Below are positions 35,281 through 44,774 of a stretch of DNA of 49,333 nucleotides, piece by piece (position 1 is the first letter of the stretch; each line of letters opens with the position of its first letter). Under the pieces are notes generated by a model. That model ran no database searches. It saw only the letters and a list, made by a program, of their open reading frames with translations, and was not told the DNA's origin. Position numbers and translations under genes: made by a program. The stretch covers positions 1 to 49,333 of the forward strand of contig OMVY01000014.1 in the NCBI GenBank assembly GCA_900314635.1. The letters run 5' to 3'. Source of the stretch: an uncultured Methanobrevibacter sp. (GTDB lineage: Archaea; Methanobacteriota; Methanobacteria; Methanobacteriales; Methanobacteriaceae).

Positions 35281-36615
35281 GAAAAGATAAATTGCAAATA
35301 TAATGATGAGTACCCATACGAGAGGGTGCATCTCTTTTGCCTTTCCGTCTGCAATAGCTGCAACAGCATAGGTTACGAAACCGAATGCGATACCTAATGT
35401 GATTGAGTATGTTAAAAGCATCATCACAATGGTTGCAAATACAGCTGCAACAGAGACGAGGTTGTCCCATTCGACTTCCTTCAATTGGCCCATCATCAAT
35501 ATACCTACCATTACAAGAGCACATGCTGTAACAGGAGAGGTAAACAGGGAAAGGATGAGAGGTGAGAAGACGATAGCTATGAGGAAGAATATACCAGTGA
35601 ATACTGCGGTAAGTCCGGTTCTACCACCGACACCGATACCGGTTGAGCTTTCCACATAAGCGGTCTGAGGGGAGGTACCTAAGATTACACCGATGAGTCC
35701 GCCTACTGCATCTCCGATAAATGCGTTTTTGATTCCTTTGAATTCACCGTTTTCATCTTCAGGGAATCCTGCTGATTGAGCCAGACTGATTAAAGTACCG
35801 GTTGTATCAAAGAATATGAAGAAGAGGAATGAGAAGAGAATCATGATTAAATCCAGAGGATTGGTTGAGAAGAGCTCTCCAAATCCTGATGCGAATCCGA
35901 AAAGAACAGTGGTGTCAAAGCTGAATGAGATTATTTCCTTTGGAATTGCAGGCATGAAGATGTCTCCGCCGACACCGAATCCAGCTGCTGTGAAAATGAC
36001 ACCGATGATTGCGGTAATAATTAAACCAATGAATACTGATGCAGGAACTTTCTTGATGTATAAGACAATGGTAATGAGAATACCGATCAGTGCTAAAAGC
36101 GCAGGAGCGGAAGTAAGTGCTCCAAGGCCTACGAGGTTTGCAGGATCAGCAACGATTATTCCAGCACCTTTCAAACCGATGAATGCTAAAAAGAGACCAA
36201 TACCGGCACCGATAGCCAGTTTTAAATCTTTAGGGATTATGCGCACGATGGTTTCCCTTAAACCAGTGATTGTAATCAAGAAAAAGATCAAAGTTGATAT
36301 AAATACTGCAGCAAGAGCTGCGTTCCAGCTTAAACCCATACCGAGAACTACAGTATAGGTGAATAATGCGTTCATACCCATTCCTGGAGCAAGTCCTACC
36401 GGATATTTGGAAATAAGTCCCATTACAATACAGGCGATACCTGCTGCAAGGGCTGTGGAGAAGAATACGCTTGTTGCAGGCATTCCAGCATCTGCAAGCA
36501 TGGTTGGGTTTACTCCAAGCACATAGGACATAGCTAAAAAGGTAGTAAGTCCAGCAATGAATTCAGTTTTAATATCTAATTTTTCATCACTCATATTGAA
36601 TAGATTATCTAACAT
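35269..36615 (-). CDS. NCS2/AzgA-family purine permease
   Basis: A 448-residue proton-coupled nucleobase permease of the AzgA (guanine/hypoxanthine/adenine) branch, with about 12-14 membrane helices. Signatures are EFIAGLTTFLAMSYVLGVNPTML at the N-terminus, GLAPGMGMNALFTYTVV, FFIFFDTTGTLISLAQSAG, and GTSPQTAYVESSTGIGVGGRTGLTAVFTG. The ATG at 36615 has GAGGTG four bases before it; a longer TTG start would lie inside the site. A palindrome, ACTACAGTGTAGT, sits at 36631-36643 just upstream, suggesting repression. The substrate is inferred as guanine, hypoxanthine or adenine. Confidence 0.92.
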   Translation of the reverse strand: MLDNLFNMSDEKLDIKTEFIAGLTTFLAMSYVLGVNPTMLADAGMPATSVFFSTALAAGIACIVMGLISKYPVGLAPGMGMNALFTYTVVLGMGLSWNAALAAVFISTLIFFLITITGLRETIVRIIPKDLKLAIGAGIGLFLAFIGLKGAGIIVADPANLVGLGALTSAPALLALIGILITIVLYIKKVPASVFIGLIITAIIGVIFTAAGFGVGGDIFMPAIPKEIISFSFDTTVLFGFASGFGELFSTNPLDLIMILFSFLFFIFFDTTGTLISLAQSAGFPEDENGEFKGIKNAFIGDAVGGLIGVILGTSPQTAYVESSTGIGVGGRTGLTAVFTGIFFLIAIVFSPLILSLFTSPVTACALVMVGILMMGQLKEVEWDNLVSVAAVFATIVMMLLTYSITLGIAFGFVTYAVAAIADGKAKEMHPLVWVLIIIFAIYLFFGL

Positions 36616-36630
36616 AAAACACCTCAAAAA

Positions 36631-36643
36631 ACTACAGTGTAGT
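36631..36643 (-). promoter_or_regulatory. Operator-like palindrome before the purine permease gene
   Basis: ACTACA-G-TGTAGT is a perfect six-base inverted repeat around one base, 16 bp upstream of the ATG and directly before the ribosome site. A repressor bound here would block transcription or early elongation. No regulator is identified. Confidence 0.45.
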
Positions 36644-37164
36644 AGAATGAAAAAACTTAAATTTAATGATATTCACTCATGACAATATTTTTATAAAATT
36701 TATTAAATAAAGCCCATAAAAAACGAATGATTTTATAAAAAAAGGAATGTTCATTAAATATATTAAGTTTTCATAATTTTATTTTAAGTTAAATTATATA
36801 ATAAGTTTTTCTATAATTATCTAATCATTGAAATAAATTTAAAGATTTTCTTGATTTGAAGTTTGAAATAGATTAAATATTGGATTTTACTTTGATTGGT
36901 TTGTATTATTTGAATTTGAAATCCAAGCTTTTTAAGGAATTTAAAGTAAAATCTAAAAGTATTACTTTTCATTAGTTCGAATAGGGGTTTTAAAATTAGT
37001 TAAAAATTGATTTTTATCATAATGAAAAATTATTAAATAGGAGGTTTGATAAAGAATAAAAAAGTTAAGAATTTTAAAAATTACAAGAATGGAAAAATTG
37101 CAGAAGAAAATGCCAACTTGAAAAATCCTTCTGTAATGGAATTATTAAACCAGGAGCTAATAAC
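36644..37164. other. Divergent intergenic stretch, purine permease and tex
   Basis: About 520 bp without a supported gene. A TATA-like TTATATAATAAG lies near 36794-36805. AGGAGG at 37040 is followed immediately by a TTG-started 50-codon frame ending near 37198; the spacing is too short and the frame overlaps tex, so it is not annotated as a gene. Confidence 0.4.
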
Positions 37165-39351
37165 GTGCTTATTTCTGAAGAATTGTCTAAAGAGCTGAAT
37201 ATAAAAAAATCACAAGCCGAAAGCGTGATAAGACTTATAGATGAGGGAAACACCATTCCCTTCATTGCAAGATACAGGAAGGAGGCCACAGGCTCCCTTG
37301 ACGATGAGGTATTGAGAAGATTTGATGAGAGATTGAAATACCTCAGAAACCTTGAAGACAAGAAGAACACCGTCCTTGAAAGCATATCCTCCCAGGGAAA
37401 ACTGACCCATGAATTGGAGAAGTCCATCGCCGAAGCCATGACCCTGGTTGAAGTAGATGATTTGTACAGGCCCTACAAGCCCAAAAGAAGGACACGTGCA
37501 ACCATAGCCCGTGAAAAAGGATTAGAAGGGCTTGCTGACACCATTCTAGCACAGGAAATCGAGGTCCCGGTAGAGGAAGTCGCAATGGACTACATCACCG
37601 CAGAGGATGATGACATTGAAGATGAAAAGAGAGTGCTAAGTATAGAAGATGCAATAGAAGGCGCCCAGGACATCATAGCAGAAGAGATATCAGACAATGC
37701 GAACTTCCGCTCATTAATCAGGGAGCTGAGCTTTGAAGATGGAAAGCTCGTCTCTCAGGCAAAGGACAGTCAATCCGAGTCAGTCTATGACATGTACTAC
37801 GACTATAGCGAGGACATATCAAAAATAGCAAGCCACAGGGTTCTTGCAATCAACAGGGGAGAGAAGGAGAAGTTCCTCAAAATCAAGATAAGCGCGCCTG
37901 AGGAAGATATTCTAAGCTATCTCGCAAGGCATGTTCTTATAAACAAAGGCAGCAAGCCGACACAGCCTGTTTACAATGAATATACTGAAGAAGTCATCAG
38001 GGAGGCGATAGCAGATTCCTACAAGAGACTGATAGCACCCGCCATTGAAAGGGAGCTTAGAAGCCAGCTGATGGAGGAGGCTGAGGACAAGTCCATAAAA
38101 GTATTTTCCAAAAATCTGGAGCAGCTGCTGATGCAGGCTCCTATCATCAATAAAGTAGTTCTTGGATGGGATCCGGCATTTAGAACAGGCTGCAAGCTGG
38201 CTGTTGTGGATGAGTATGGAAAGGTGCTTGACACCTCCCTAGTATTTCCAACAGAGCCTCAAAACAAAATAGCCGAGGCAAGGTCCGTTGTCCGGGATTT
38301 GATTTTCAAATACGACATCAATCTTATAGCAATTGGAAACGGAACAGCATCAAGGGAGTCCGAACAGATAGTAGCTGATATCATAAAGGATCTGGATGTC
38401 CAGTATGTGATAGTGAACGAAGCTGGGGCAAGCGTATATTCTGCAAGCAAACTGGCTACAGAAGAGTTTCCGGACTACAATGTAGGAGAGAGAAGCGCTA
38501 TTTCAATAGCCAGGCGGCTTCAAGATCCTCTTGCAGAGCTTGTGAAAATAGACCCGAAATCCATCGGAGTTGGCCAGTACCAGCACGACATGAACCAGAA
38601 GAAGCTGTCCGAGTCACTGGACCATGTTGTTGAAAAATCAGTCAACGAAGTGGGAGTTGATGTGAATACTGCTTCAGTCTCACTTATGGAGCATGTTTCA
38701 GGAATTTCAAAGTCAATTGCAAAGAATATTGTATCCTACAGGGAGGAGAATGGAAGGTTCTCTTCCAGAAAAGAACTTCTTAAAGTCAAAAAGCTGGGGC
38801 CGAAGGCATACGAGCAGTGTGCTGGATTCATGAAGGTAAGCGATTCCGAAAACCCGCTGGACAATACAACTGTCCACCCTGAATCATATGAGGCAACTGA
38901 AAAGCTATTGAAAACACTTGGATATTCAATCCATGATGTTGGAAGCATAAGGGAATCCGACCTTGATTTAAGCGATGCCCAGTATGAGGAGCTTTCTAAT
39001 AAATTAGAGATTGGAGAGATAACACTCAGGGATATTGTAAAGGAATTGAAAAAGCCTGGAAGGGATCCTAGAGAAGAAATGCCGCAGCCTATCTTAAGAA
39101 AGGATGTTCTGACCATGGAGGACCTTGAAGAGGGAATGGTCATCAGCGGAACTGTGAGAAATGTGGTTGACTTTGGAGCATTTGTTGATATCGGCGTGCA
39201 CCAGGACGGCCTTGTCCATATCTCACAGCTTGTGGAGAACAGGTTTGTAAAGCATCCCCTCGATATTGTAAGCGTTGGAGACATTGTTGACGTCAAGGTC
39301 CTGGATGTTGATGTGGCAAGGCATAGGATACAGCTGTCCATGATTCTTTAA
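37165..39351 (+). CDS. tex: Tex-family RNA-binding transcription accessory protein
   Basis: A 728-residue Tex protein, full length for the family. The N-terminal helical part has the typical SVIRLIDEGNTIPFIARYRKEATGSLDDEVLRRFDERL (as in Tex_N). The YqgF/RNase-H-like domain follows (about 330-450; GWDPAFRTGCKLAVVDEYG, AIGNGTASRESEQIV). HhH motifs (about 495-560; MEHVSGISKSIAKNIVSYREENG, KLGPKAYEQCAGFM) come next, and a C-terminal S1 domain (about 650-728; ISGTVRNVVDFGAFVDIG and HISQL). It binds nucleic acid and affects transcription in bacteria. It is mainly bacterial, so its presence in an archaeon suggests transfer. The start is GTG with AGGAGC about eight bases upstream. Confidence 0.93.
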   Translation: MLISEELSKELNIKKSQAESVIRLIDEGNTIPFIARYRKEATGSLDDEVLRRFDERLKYLRNLEDKKNTVLESISSQGKLTHELEKSIAEAMTLVEVDDLYRPYKPKRRTRATIAREKGLEGLADTILAQEIEVPVEEVAMDYITAEDDDIEDEKRVLSIEDAIEGAQDIIAEEISDNANFRSLIRELSFEDGKLVSQAKDSQSESVYDMYYDYSEDISKIASHRVLAINRGEKEKFLKIKISAPEEDILSYLARHVLINKGSKPTQPVYNEYTEEVIREAIADSYKRLIAPAIERELRSQLMEEAEDKSIKVFSKNLEQLLMQAPIINKVVLGWDPAFRTGCKLAVVDEYGKVLDTSLVFPTEPQNKIAEARSVVRDLIFKYDINLIAIGNGTASRESEQIVADIIKDLDVQYVIVNEAGASVYSASKLATEEFPDYNVGERSAISIARRLQDPLAELVKIDPKSIGVGQYQHDMNQKKLSESLDHVVEKSVNEVGVDVNTASVSLMEHVSGISKSIAKNIVSYREENGRFSSRKELLKVKKLGPKAYEQCAGFMKVSDSENPLDNTTVHPESYEATEKLLKTLGYSIHDVGSIRESDLDLSDAQYEELSNKLEIGEITLRDIVKELKKPGRDPREEMPQPILRKDVLTMEDLEEGMVISGTVRNVVDFGAFVDIGVHQDGLVHISQLVENRFVKHPLDIVSVGDIVDVKVLDVDVARHRIQLSMIL

Positions 39352-39577
39352 TTGATGTTTAAACATTAATTCTTATTTTTTTTTGAAAAAATCATAAAAT
39401 TATTGTCCATATACTGAAAAAATAAAAATAGTACTCATATACTGAAAAAAATACAATCTTAAAATTAAAATAGGATTAATTGTATAAATATTATAAAGTA
39501 ATGTAAATATTTTTTTAATATTTGCTAAAATACGAAAATAAAAATTTATTAGATTAATTAAAAAATGGGGAATTAAT

Positions 39578-40555
39578 ATGTGTACAGCAGCAAGCTATTT
39601 AAGCAGGGATTTTTACTTTGGACGCAACTTCGATTATGAAATATCATACAATGAAACTATCAGGATAACACCAAGAAACTATCCTCTCTCATTTAAAACA
39701 CAGGATACAATAGAAAGCCACTATGCCTTCATTGGAGTGACTGCTGGAATCGACGCATATCCATTATACTATGATGCGACAAATGAAAAGGGCCTTTCAA
39801 TCGCAGGACTCAACTTTGCAGGAAATGCCTATTATCATGAAATGGATGATGAAAAGACAAACATTGCTCCTTTTGAAATAATTCCATGGATTCTGTCACA
39901 ATGTGCAAGCGTATCCGAGGCATTGGAACTTTTAAAAGACATGAATGTCGTAAACATTGCATTTTCAGACCAGCTTCCTAATTCAGACCTTCACTGGATG
40001 ATAGCAGATAGAAAGAGCTGCATAGTAGTGGAATCAGTAAGAGAAGGATTGAAAATCTATGACAATCCTGTTGGAGTCATGACAAACAATCCTCCTTTCG
40101 ACAAGCAGCTCTTTACCTTGAACAACTACAGGCACTTGTCAGCAAAAAATCCTGAAAACACATTCTCTGCAGACTTGAATCTGGATGAATACAGTCGTGG
40201 AATGGGAGGCATAGGACTTCCAGGAGACTTGTCATCCTCAAGCAGATTTGCAAAAGTCGCATTTACAAAAATGAATTCAAAGTCATCTGAGGACGAGGAT
40301 TCAAGCGTGAGCCAGTTCTTCCACATATTAGGATCAGTTGAACAGCAGAGAGGACTGACATTCATTGAGGAGCCTGACAAGTATGAGATTACAATATACT
40401 CTTCATGCGTGAATGCTGATAAGGGAATCTACTACTACAGGACATATGACAACAGCCAGATCAATGCAGTGGACATGCACAGGGAGGATCTTGATTCAAG
40501 TGAATTGATTTCCTATCCTATGATTGAAAAGCAGAATGTGAATTATCAGAATTGA
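39578..40555 (+). CDS. Bile salt hydrolase (choloylglycine hydrolase family)
   Basis: An Ntn hydrolase that cleaves the amide of glycine- or taurine-conjugated bile acids. The length of 325 fits. The catalytic set is visible: Cys2 after Met removal, Arg16 and Asp19 in GRNFDY, Asn79 in GLNFAGNAYY, Asn170/171 in VMTNNPPFD, and Arg223 in GLPGDLSSSSRF. The last motif favours bile salt hydrolase over penicillin V acylase. GGGGA precedes the ATG. The gene stands alone. In gut methanogens it gives bile tolerance; the best-known homologues are in gut Firmicutes, so lateral acquisition is likely but not tested. Confidence 0.9.
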   Translation: MCTAASYLSRDFYFGRNFDYEISYNETIRITPRNYPLSFKTQDTIESHYAFIGVTAGIDAYPLYYDATNEKGLSIAGLNFAGNAYYHEMDDEKTNIAPFEIIPWILSQCASVSEALELLKDMNVVNIAFSDQLPNSDLHWMIADRKSCIVVESVREGLKIYDNPVGVMTNNPPFDKQLFTLNNYRHLSAKNPENTFSADLNLDEYSRGMGGIGLPGDLSSSSRFAKVAFTKMNSKSSEDEDSSVSQFFHILGSVEQQRGLTFIEEPDKYEITIYSSCVNADKGIYYYRTYDNSQINAVDMHREDLDSSELISYPMIEKQNVNYQN

Positions 40556-40726
40556 AAAATTAATATGATAGGAATTAGTTAGATAATTCCTATATCCTTT
40601 TTTTATTTAGATATGTTAAAAATAGATAGATTATTCATTTCTTTTTTTTATAAGAGTCTATTGCAAGAAAACCTTATATTACCACATCAATGAACATCAA
40701 AGTTCTGATTTACAATAGAATCTAAA
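40556..40726. other. Intergenic stretch after the bile salt hydrolase gene
   Basis: No gene is seen. TTAGATAATTCCTATATCC-TTTTTTTATTT near 40579-40605 has a T-rich end and may terminate the bile salt hydrolase transcript. Confidence 0.35.
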
Positions 40727-40838
40727 TGAAATTTTAATTAAAAAAAACTTTATAATTTAAAAGATTAATATTAATATGGAGAATAGTTATCACATCTCAT
40801 TATTAATCGACTATTCTCCATTTATTTAAAGCAATTTA
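40727..40838 (+). repeat. Hairpin repeat, copy A, upstream of the gtr-like cluster
   Basis: About 110 bp shared with 44666-44774. The core is TTAATATTAATATGGAGAAT, then AGTTATCACATCTCAT, and a right arm ACTATTCTCC. GGAGAATAGT (40778-40787) pairs with ACTATTCTCC (40810-40819), a perfect ten-base stem. It is directly upstream of the frameshifted GtrA gene and could be a shared promoter, terminator or riboregulator. Confidence 0.7.
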
Positions 40839-40879
40839 CTTATTTTAAAACTCAATAATGAGAATTCTGGAGTTTGATT

Positions 40880-41238
40880 ATGGATTTGACAAAAGAACTG
40901 ATAGCATATGTTTTCTTTGGAGTCTTGACAACAATAGTCAACTTCATAACCTACTTCTTATTCGAAGGAGTTTTTGGCATATTATCGCCTGGTTTGTCTC
41001 TGTATTATTCGCATATATCACTAACAGGATTTGGGTATTTGAAAGCAAAGATGACAATATAATCAAGGAAATATTCCTTTTTTATGGAGGAAGAGTTTTT
41101 TCAGGAGCAATTGACACCGCGCTTATGTATGTATTCATCAGCATTTTGATGACTGGTGACTTATTTGCAAAAATAGTGGTTCAAGTTGTGGTTACAATTT
41201 TAAATTATGTCTTCAGCAAATTTCTTGTATTTAAATAA
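40880..41238 (+). pseudogene. GtrA-family membrane flippase with a frameshift in a T run
   Basis: The frame from the ATG at 40880 (GGAG seven bases upstream) encodes MDLTKELIAYVFFGVLTTIV and NFITYFLFEGVF, the first GtrA helix. It then leaves the family. From 40976 the neighbouring frame gives WHIIAWFVSVLFAYITNRIWVFES and the remaining helices to 41238. Adding one T to TTTTT at 40971-40975 would restore one continuous protein of about 119 residues. GtrA proteins flip polyprenol-phosphate sugars. This is a homopolymer frameshift: mutation, phase variation, ribosomal slippage or sequencing error. It sits before the GT2 gene, as GtrA/GtrB pairs usually do. Confidence 0.85.
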
Positions 41239-41351
41239 AATAATTTAATTCCACAAGTTTATATTTTTCAATAAACAACCCTATTAATAATAAACAATAT
41301 AAACAACAATAAACATAAAATAACACATCTATTAAAAACTTAGGGATAATA

Positions 41352-42290
41352 ATGAAAACAGCCATTCTAATACCATGTTATAATGAATCAATGACTATTA
41401 AAAAGGCCATAAACGACTTCCAAAAGGTATTGCCTGATGCAGATATCTATGTATATGACAACAATTCAACCGATGGCACCGATGAAATAGCTAAAGAAGA
41501 AGGTGCTATTGTTAGATACGAATACAGGCAGGGCAAAGGAAATGTAGTAAGGTCAATGTTTAGAGACATAGACGCCGACTGTTATATAATGGTAGATGGT
41601 GATGACACATATCCCGCAGAGGCAGCAGTTGAAATGGAAAAGCTTGTTCTCGAAGGAAAAGCCGACATGGTCATTGGCGATAGGCTTTCATCAACTTATT
41701 TTACAGAAAACAAAAGGCCCTTCCATAATACTGGAAACAAATTCATGAGAAAAGCAATCAACACTATTTTTAGAAGTGATTTACATGACATTCTAACTGG
41801 AATGAGAGGATTCAGCTATGACTTTGTAAAATCCTATCCTGTCATTTCAAAAGGATTCGAGCTGGAAACTGAAATGAGCATCTTCGCACTTGACCACAAC
41901 TTCAAGATTGAGGAAATCCCAATAGACTACAGAGACAGAATTGAAGGAAGCGAATCAAAGCTCAACACCTATTCAGATGGCTATAAAGTAATAAAAGTAA
42001 TTATAACATTATTTAGAGACACCAAACCATTGGCATTCTTTTCTATCATAACAGGAATTCTTGTAATCATTGCTTTATATTATTTCATACCTATTCTTAT
42101 AAACTATTTATACACAGGCTATGTTTTGAGAATTCCAACACTTATCGTAGCGGCCGTGACATTCCTGACAGCTGTGATGATATTTTTAAGTGGACTTATC
42201 CTTCAAGTGCTTAAAAAACAGCACGACCAAAACTTTGAGCATCAGCTAACATTAATTAGATTAAACAAGCAAAACAGAGATGAATTTTAA
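41352..42290 (+). CDS. GtrB/DPM1-like polyprenol-phosphate glycosyltransferase
   Basis: A 312-residue GT2 enzyme, probably moving a sugar from a nucleotide donor to polyprenol phosphate on the cytoplasmic face. The GT-A domain (1-225) has AILIPCYNESMTIKKAI, VYDNNSTDGTDEIA, DXD at about 82-84 (MVDGDDTYP), and LTGMRGFSYDFVKSYP. Two C-terminal helices (about 228-250 and 260-285) anchor it. TAGGGATAATA precedes the ATG. It lies between the GtrA gene and the large GT-C-like protein, forming a gtrABC-like trio for adding one sugar to a surface polymer. Confidence 0.85.
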   Translation: MKTAILIPCYNESMTIKKAINDFQKVLPDADIYVYDNNSTDGTDEIAKEEGAIVRYEYRQGKGNVVRSMFRDIDADCYIMVDGDDTYPAEAAVEMEKLVLEGKADMVIGDRLSSTYFTENKRPFHNTGNKFMRKAINTIFRSDLHDILTGMRGFSYDFVKSYPVISKGFELETEMSIFALDHNFKIEEIPIDYRDRIEGSESKLNTYSDGYKVIKVIITLFRDTKPLAFFSIITGILVIIALYYFIPILINYLYTGYVLRIPTLIVAAVTFLTAVMIFLSGLILQVLKKQHDQNFEHQLTLIRLNKQNRDEF

Positions 42291-42335
42291 TATCTGAAAT
42301 ATTTAAAAGGGTTTAATCCTAAAAAAGGAGATAAC

Positions 42336-44570
42336 ATGGATTTTAACATCAACAAAATGGAGTTATTAAAGACAACCGTCATTTCTTTAATGCTTACTTT
42401 TCTTGCAGAATTGTATGTTTCGATTATAGAAAATACAACTCGACTTTCACAAGTAGGCAAACTAGTAAGTTTAAGAAAACTAATTGAATTTTTCACTTTG
42501 GAACAGTGCATAATTTTCTTCATAATCATTTTCATGGCTATTTATCTCTATTACAATCCCGATTTAAGGAATAAAATCGGTGAATTCATATATAAATATC
42601 GTTACCCTCTGGCTTTAGCTCTTCTAGTAGTTTTAGTTTTATTTGAAATAAACGGATCATCTATCGGAGCCTGGGACCAGCCAATTATCAACAGCACCCA
42701 CCAATCACTTTTGGGAAGTGCTAGATCAACACAATCTGATGAATGGCGTATCTTTACTCCTTTTACACTCTCCCAGTATCTGAATGACTTTTCATACTTT
42801 TCATCCATTCCAAGAGCCAGCCCCACAGACATGTTTGCAATTTATGGCGCTCCTATCTGGACAATTTTGATGATTTTCAGACCCTTCCAAATAGGCTATC
42901 TGTTCTTATCTCCTGCAAAAGGATTGTCATTTTACTGGATTAGCAGATTAATTGCCTTGCTCCTGGTTTCATTTGAAATGGGAATGCTGATTACCAATAG
43001 AAATAAAACTCTTTCATTGGCATATGCAATCATGATAACATTTTCTCCAGTTGTCCAGTGGTGGATTTCAGTAAATGCTTTGGTTGAAATGTTGATATTT
43101 GGCCAGCTTGCTGTTTTATTGCTTTATCACTATATGAAAACGAAAGATTACAAGAAAAGGTTGATTATTGCTTTGGGATTTGCAATAAGCCTTGGCGGAT
43201 ATATATTTACAATATATCCAGCATGGCAGATTCCATTGGGCTATGTATTTTTATTTTTAGCAATCTGGGTATTCTTAGACAATTACAAGGACTTTGAATT
43301 TAACAAATTGGATATTGGATTTGCATTATTATCCCTAGCCATAGTGGGTGCGGGAGGTTTATATTTCCTCCATACATCCGGCGATACAATTGAAATCGTT
43401 AGAAACAGTTTATATCCTGGAGGAAGACATTTTATCGGAGGGCTTGATTCAAGCCAGTTCAAAGGGGAAACAGGATTTTTACAATCATTATGCAATTATA
43501 TCAATTCAATATTCTACCCATTGAATCTCGATTCAGCTTTCTCTTCAGCAGCAGGAATTTCAAGACTGGATTCATTTTTCTATGATTTCTTCCCGGTTCC
43601 TTTGATATTATACATATTCATTACTTTTGTTGAAAAAAACAGGGACAAGCTTTTAAATTGCCTAATAATTGTTTACGTTCTACTTGCAGTATTATCCATA
43701 TTTGTTTTCCCTGAATATGTGTATAAAATTACTTTTATCAGCAATACTATTCAAAGGAGACTAATTCTGGCATTAAGTCTATTGAACGTGTTGATCTTAT
43801 TCAGGTCTCTTAGCCTCTTAAGGACAGATTCGATCAACAGGCATGTCAATAATATAAAAAACAACAACCTAATACTGGCAGTCATTTCCATAGCAATAGC
43901 TGGAGCAGTATTTTTCCTAAGCACTTCAAGTGGTTTTGGAATAATAGGAAAAGCACTATTCATTCCAGTTTTAATTGTTTCAATATTCATTCTTGGAATT
44001 ACACTCTTCATTATCTTCAAATCATCTGATAAGAAATATGCTAACATGTTCCTGGTGATGTGCATACTCATTAGCGCCATGGGCGGAGGATTGGTGAATC
44101 CAATCGAGTCAGGAATAGGCTATTATGACCTTGAACCAGTGCAGTTTGTTGAAGGTCTAGTTCAAGAAAATCCAAATGCGAATTGGATTGTTGTTGGAGA
44201 AAGAGAAATGCAGGACATGTTTATTGCTGCAGGCGCCCATACTATTACCAGTGTGAATACATATCCTGATTTTGAAGAATGGGAGAAAATAGATCCTGAT
44301 CATAAATTTGAAGACGTTTATAACAGATATGCTCACATGAATGTCAATCTCAGCGCAAATGAATCAAGCAAATTTGAACGTGTGCCTGGAAGAGAGGATA
44401 TCATAAGCCTGACTTTGAATGTGAATGACTTGGAAAAATTAAATGTGACTTATATTGAAAGCGAACAGGATTTAAGCGAGTATTCTAATGACAATGTTGA
44501 ATTTGAAAAGATTTATTCCTATAGAAATTTGAAGATTTTTAAAGTCAATTATTTAGATAATAATTATTAA
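42336..44570 (+). CDS. Large multi-pass membrane protein, probable GT-C-type glycosyltransferase
   Basis: A 744-residue protein with an N-terminal helix, a cluster of about 12-14 membrane helices (about 15-610), and a C-terminal soluble domain (about 620-744). The first large external loop has SARSTQSDEWRIFTPF and conserved acids; YPAWQIPLGYVF and PGGRHFIGGLDSSQFKGETG are notable later. This is the plan of GT-C enzymes that use polyprenol-phosphate sugars. By position it is the GtrC-like transferase of the GtrA-GtrB-GtrC trio. AGGAGATAAC precedes the ATG and it follows the GtrB gene by 45 bp. No close family name is recognised; the acceptor is unknown. Confidence 0.75.
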   Translation: MDFNINKMELLKTTVISLMLTFLAELYVSIIENTTRLSQVGKLVSLRKLIEFFTLEQCIIFFIIIFMAIYLYYNPDLRNKIGEFIYKYRYPLALALLVVLVLFEINGSSIGAWDQPIINSTHQSLLGSARSTQSDEWRIFTPFTLSQYLNDFSYFSSIPRASPTDMFAIYGAPIWTILMIFRPFQIGYLFLSPAKGLSFYWISRLIALLLVSFEMGMLITNRNKTLSLAYAIMITFSPVVQWWISVNALVEMLIFGQLAVLLLYHYMKTKDYKKRLIIALGFAISLGGYIFTIYPAWQIPLGYVFLFLAIWVFLDNYKDFEFNKLDIGFALLSLAIVGAGGLYFLHTSGDTIEIVRNSLYPGGRHFIGGLDSSQFKGETGFLQSLCNYINSIFYPLNLDSAFSSAAGISRLDSFFYDFFPVPLILYIFITFVEKNRDKLLNCLIIVYVLLAVLSIFVFPEYVYKITFISNTIQRRLILALSLLNVLILFRSLSLLRTDSINRHVNNIKNNNLILAVISIAIAGAVFFLSTSSGFGIIGKALFIPVLIVSIFILGITLFIIFKSSDKKYANMFLVMCILISAMGGGLVNPIESGIGYYDLEPVQFVEGLVQENPNANWIVVGEREMQDMFIAAGAHTITSVNTYPDFEEWEKIDPDHKFEDVYNRYAHMNVNLSANESSKFERVPGREDIISLTLNVNDLEKLNVTYIESEQDLSEYSNDNVEFEKIYSYRNLKIFKVNYLDNNY

Positions 44571-44665
44571 TTTATCATCACACAAAATGCGAGAGAATAA
44601 ATTAAATGCTTATGTTCCCTATAAATTCCATTAAAGTAGTGAAAAACAACCATCACAATTGCTTA

Positions 44666-44774
44666 AATGAAATTTTTACTAAAAAAATTTAATAATCTGA
44701 AAGGTTAATATTAATATGGAGAATAGTTTATCACATCTCACATTAATACTATTCTCCGTTATTAAAAACAATTT
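44666..44774 (+). repeat. Hairpin repeat, copy B, downstream of the gtr-like cluster
   Basis: Homologous to copy A over about 110 bp. The shared core is GGTTAATATTAATATGGAGA and TTTATCACATCTCACATTAA, with the stem GGAGAATAGT (44718-44727) and ACTATTCTCC (44748-44757). The loop differs in length by a few bases. It lies 96 bp after the large membrane protein's stop, so the two copies bracket the GtrA-GtrB-GT-C genes. Confidence 0.7.

Noticed and set aside
35138-35524. A 128-residue Cys-rich frame on the minus strand
   Set aside because: It is an out-of-frame reading of the purine permease gene and the hairpins downstream.
36960-37000. tRNA-like TTCGAAT near 36977
   Set aside because: No acceptor or anticodon stem could be built around it.
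37046-37198. A 50-codon TTG-started small gene before tex
   Set aside because: AGGAGG directly abuts the TTG with no spacing, the frame overlaps tex, and the product is lysine/asparagine-rich like background.
40858-41238. A 126-residue protein starting at 40858
   Set aside because: Its first 38 residues are an out-of-frame reading of the true GtrA start at 40880; only the part after 40976 is GtrA.
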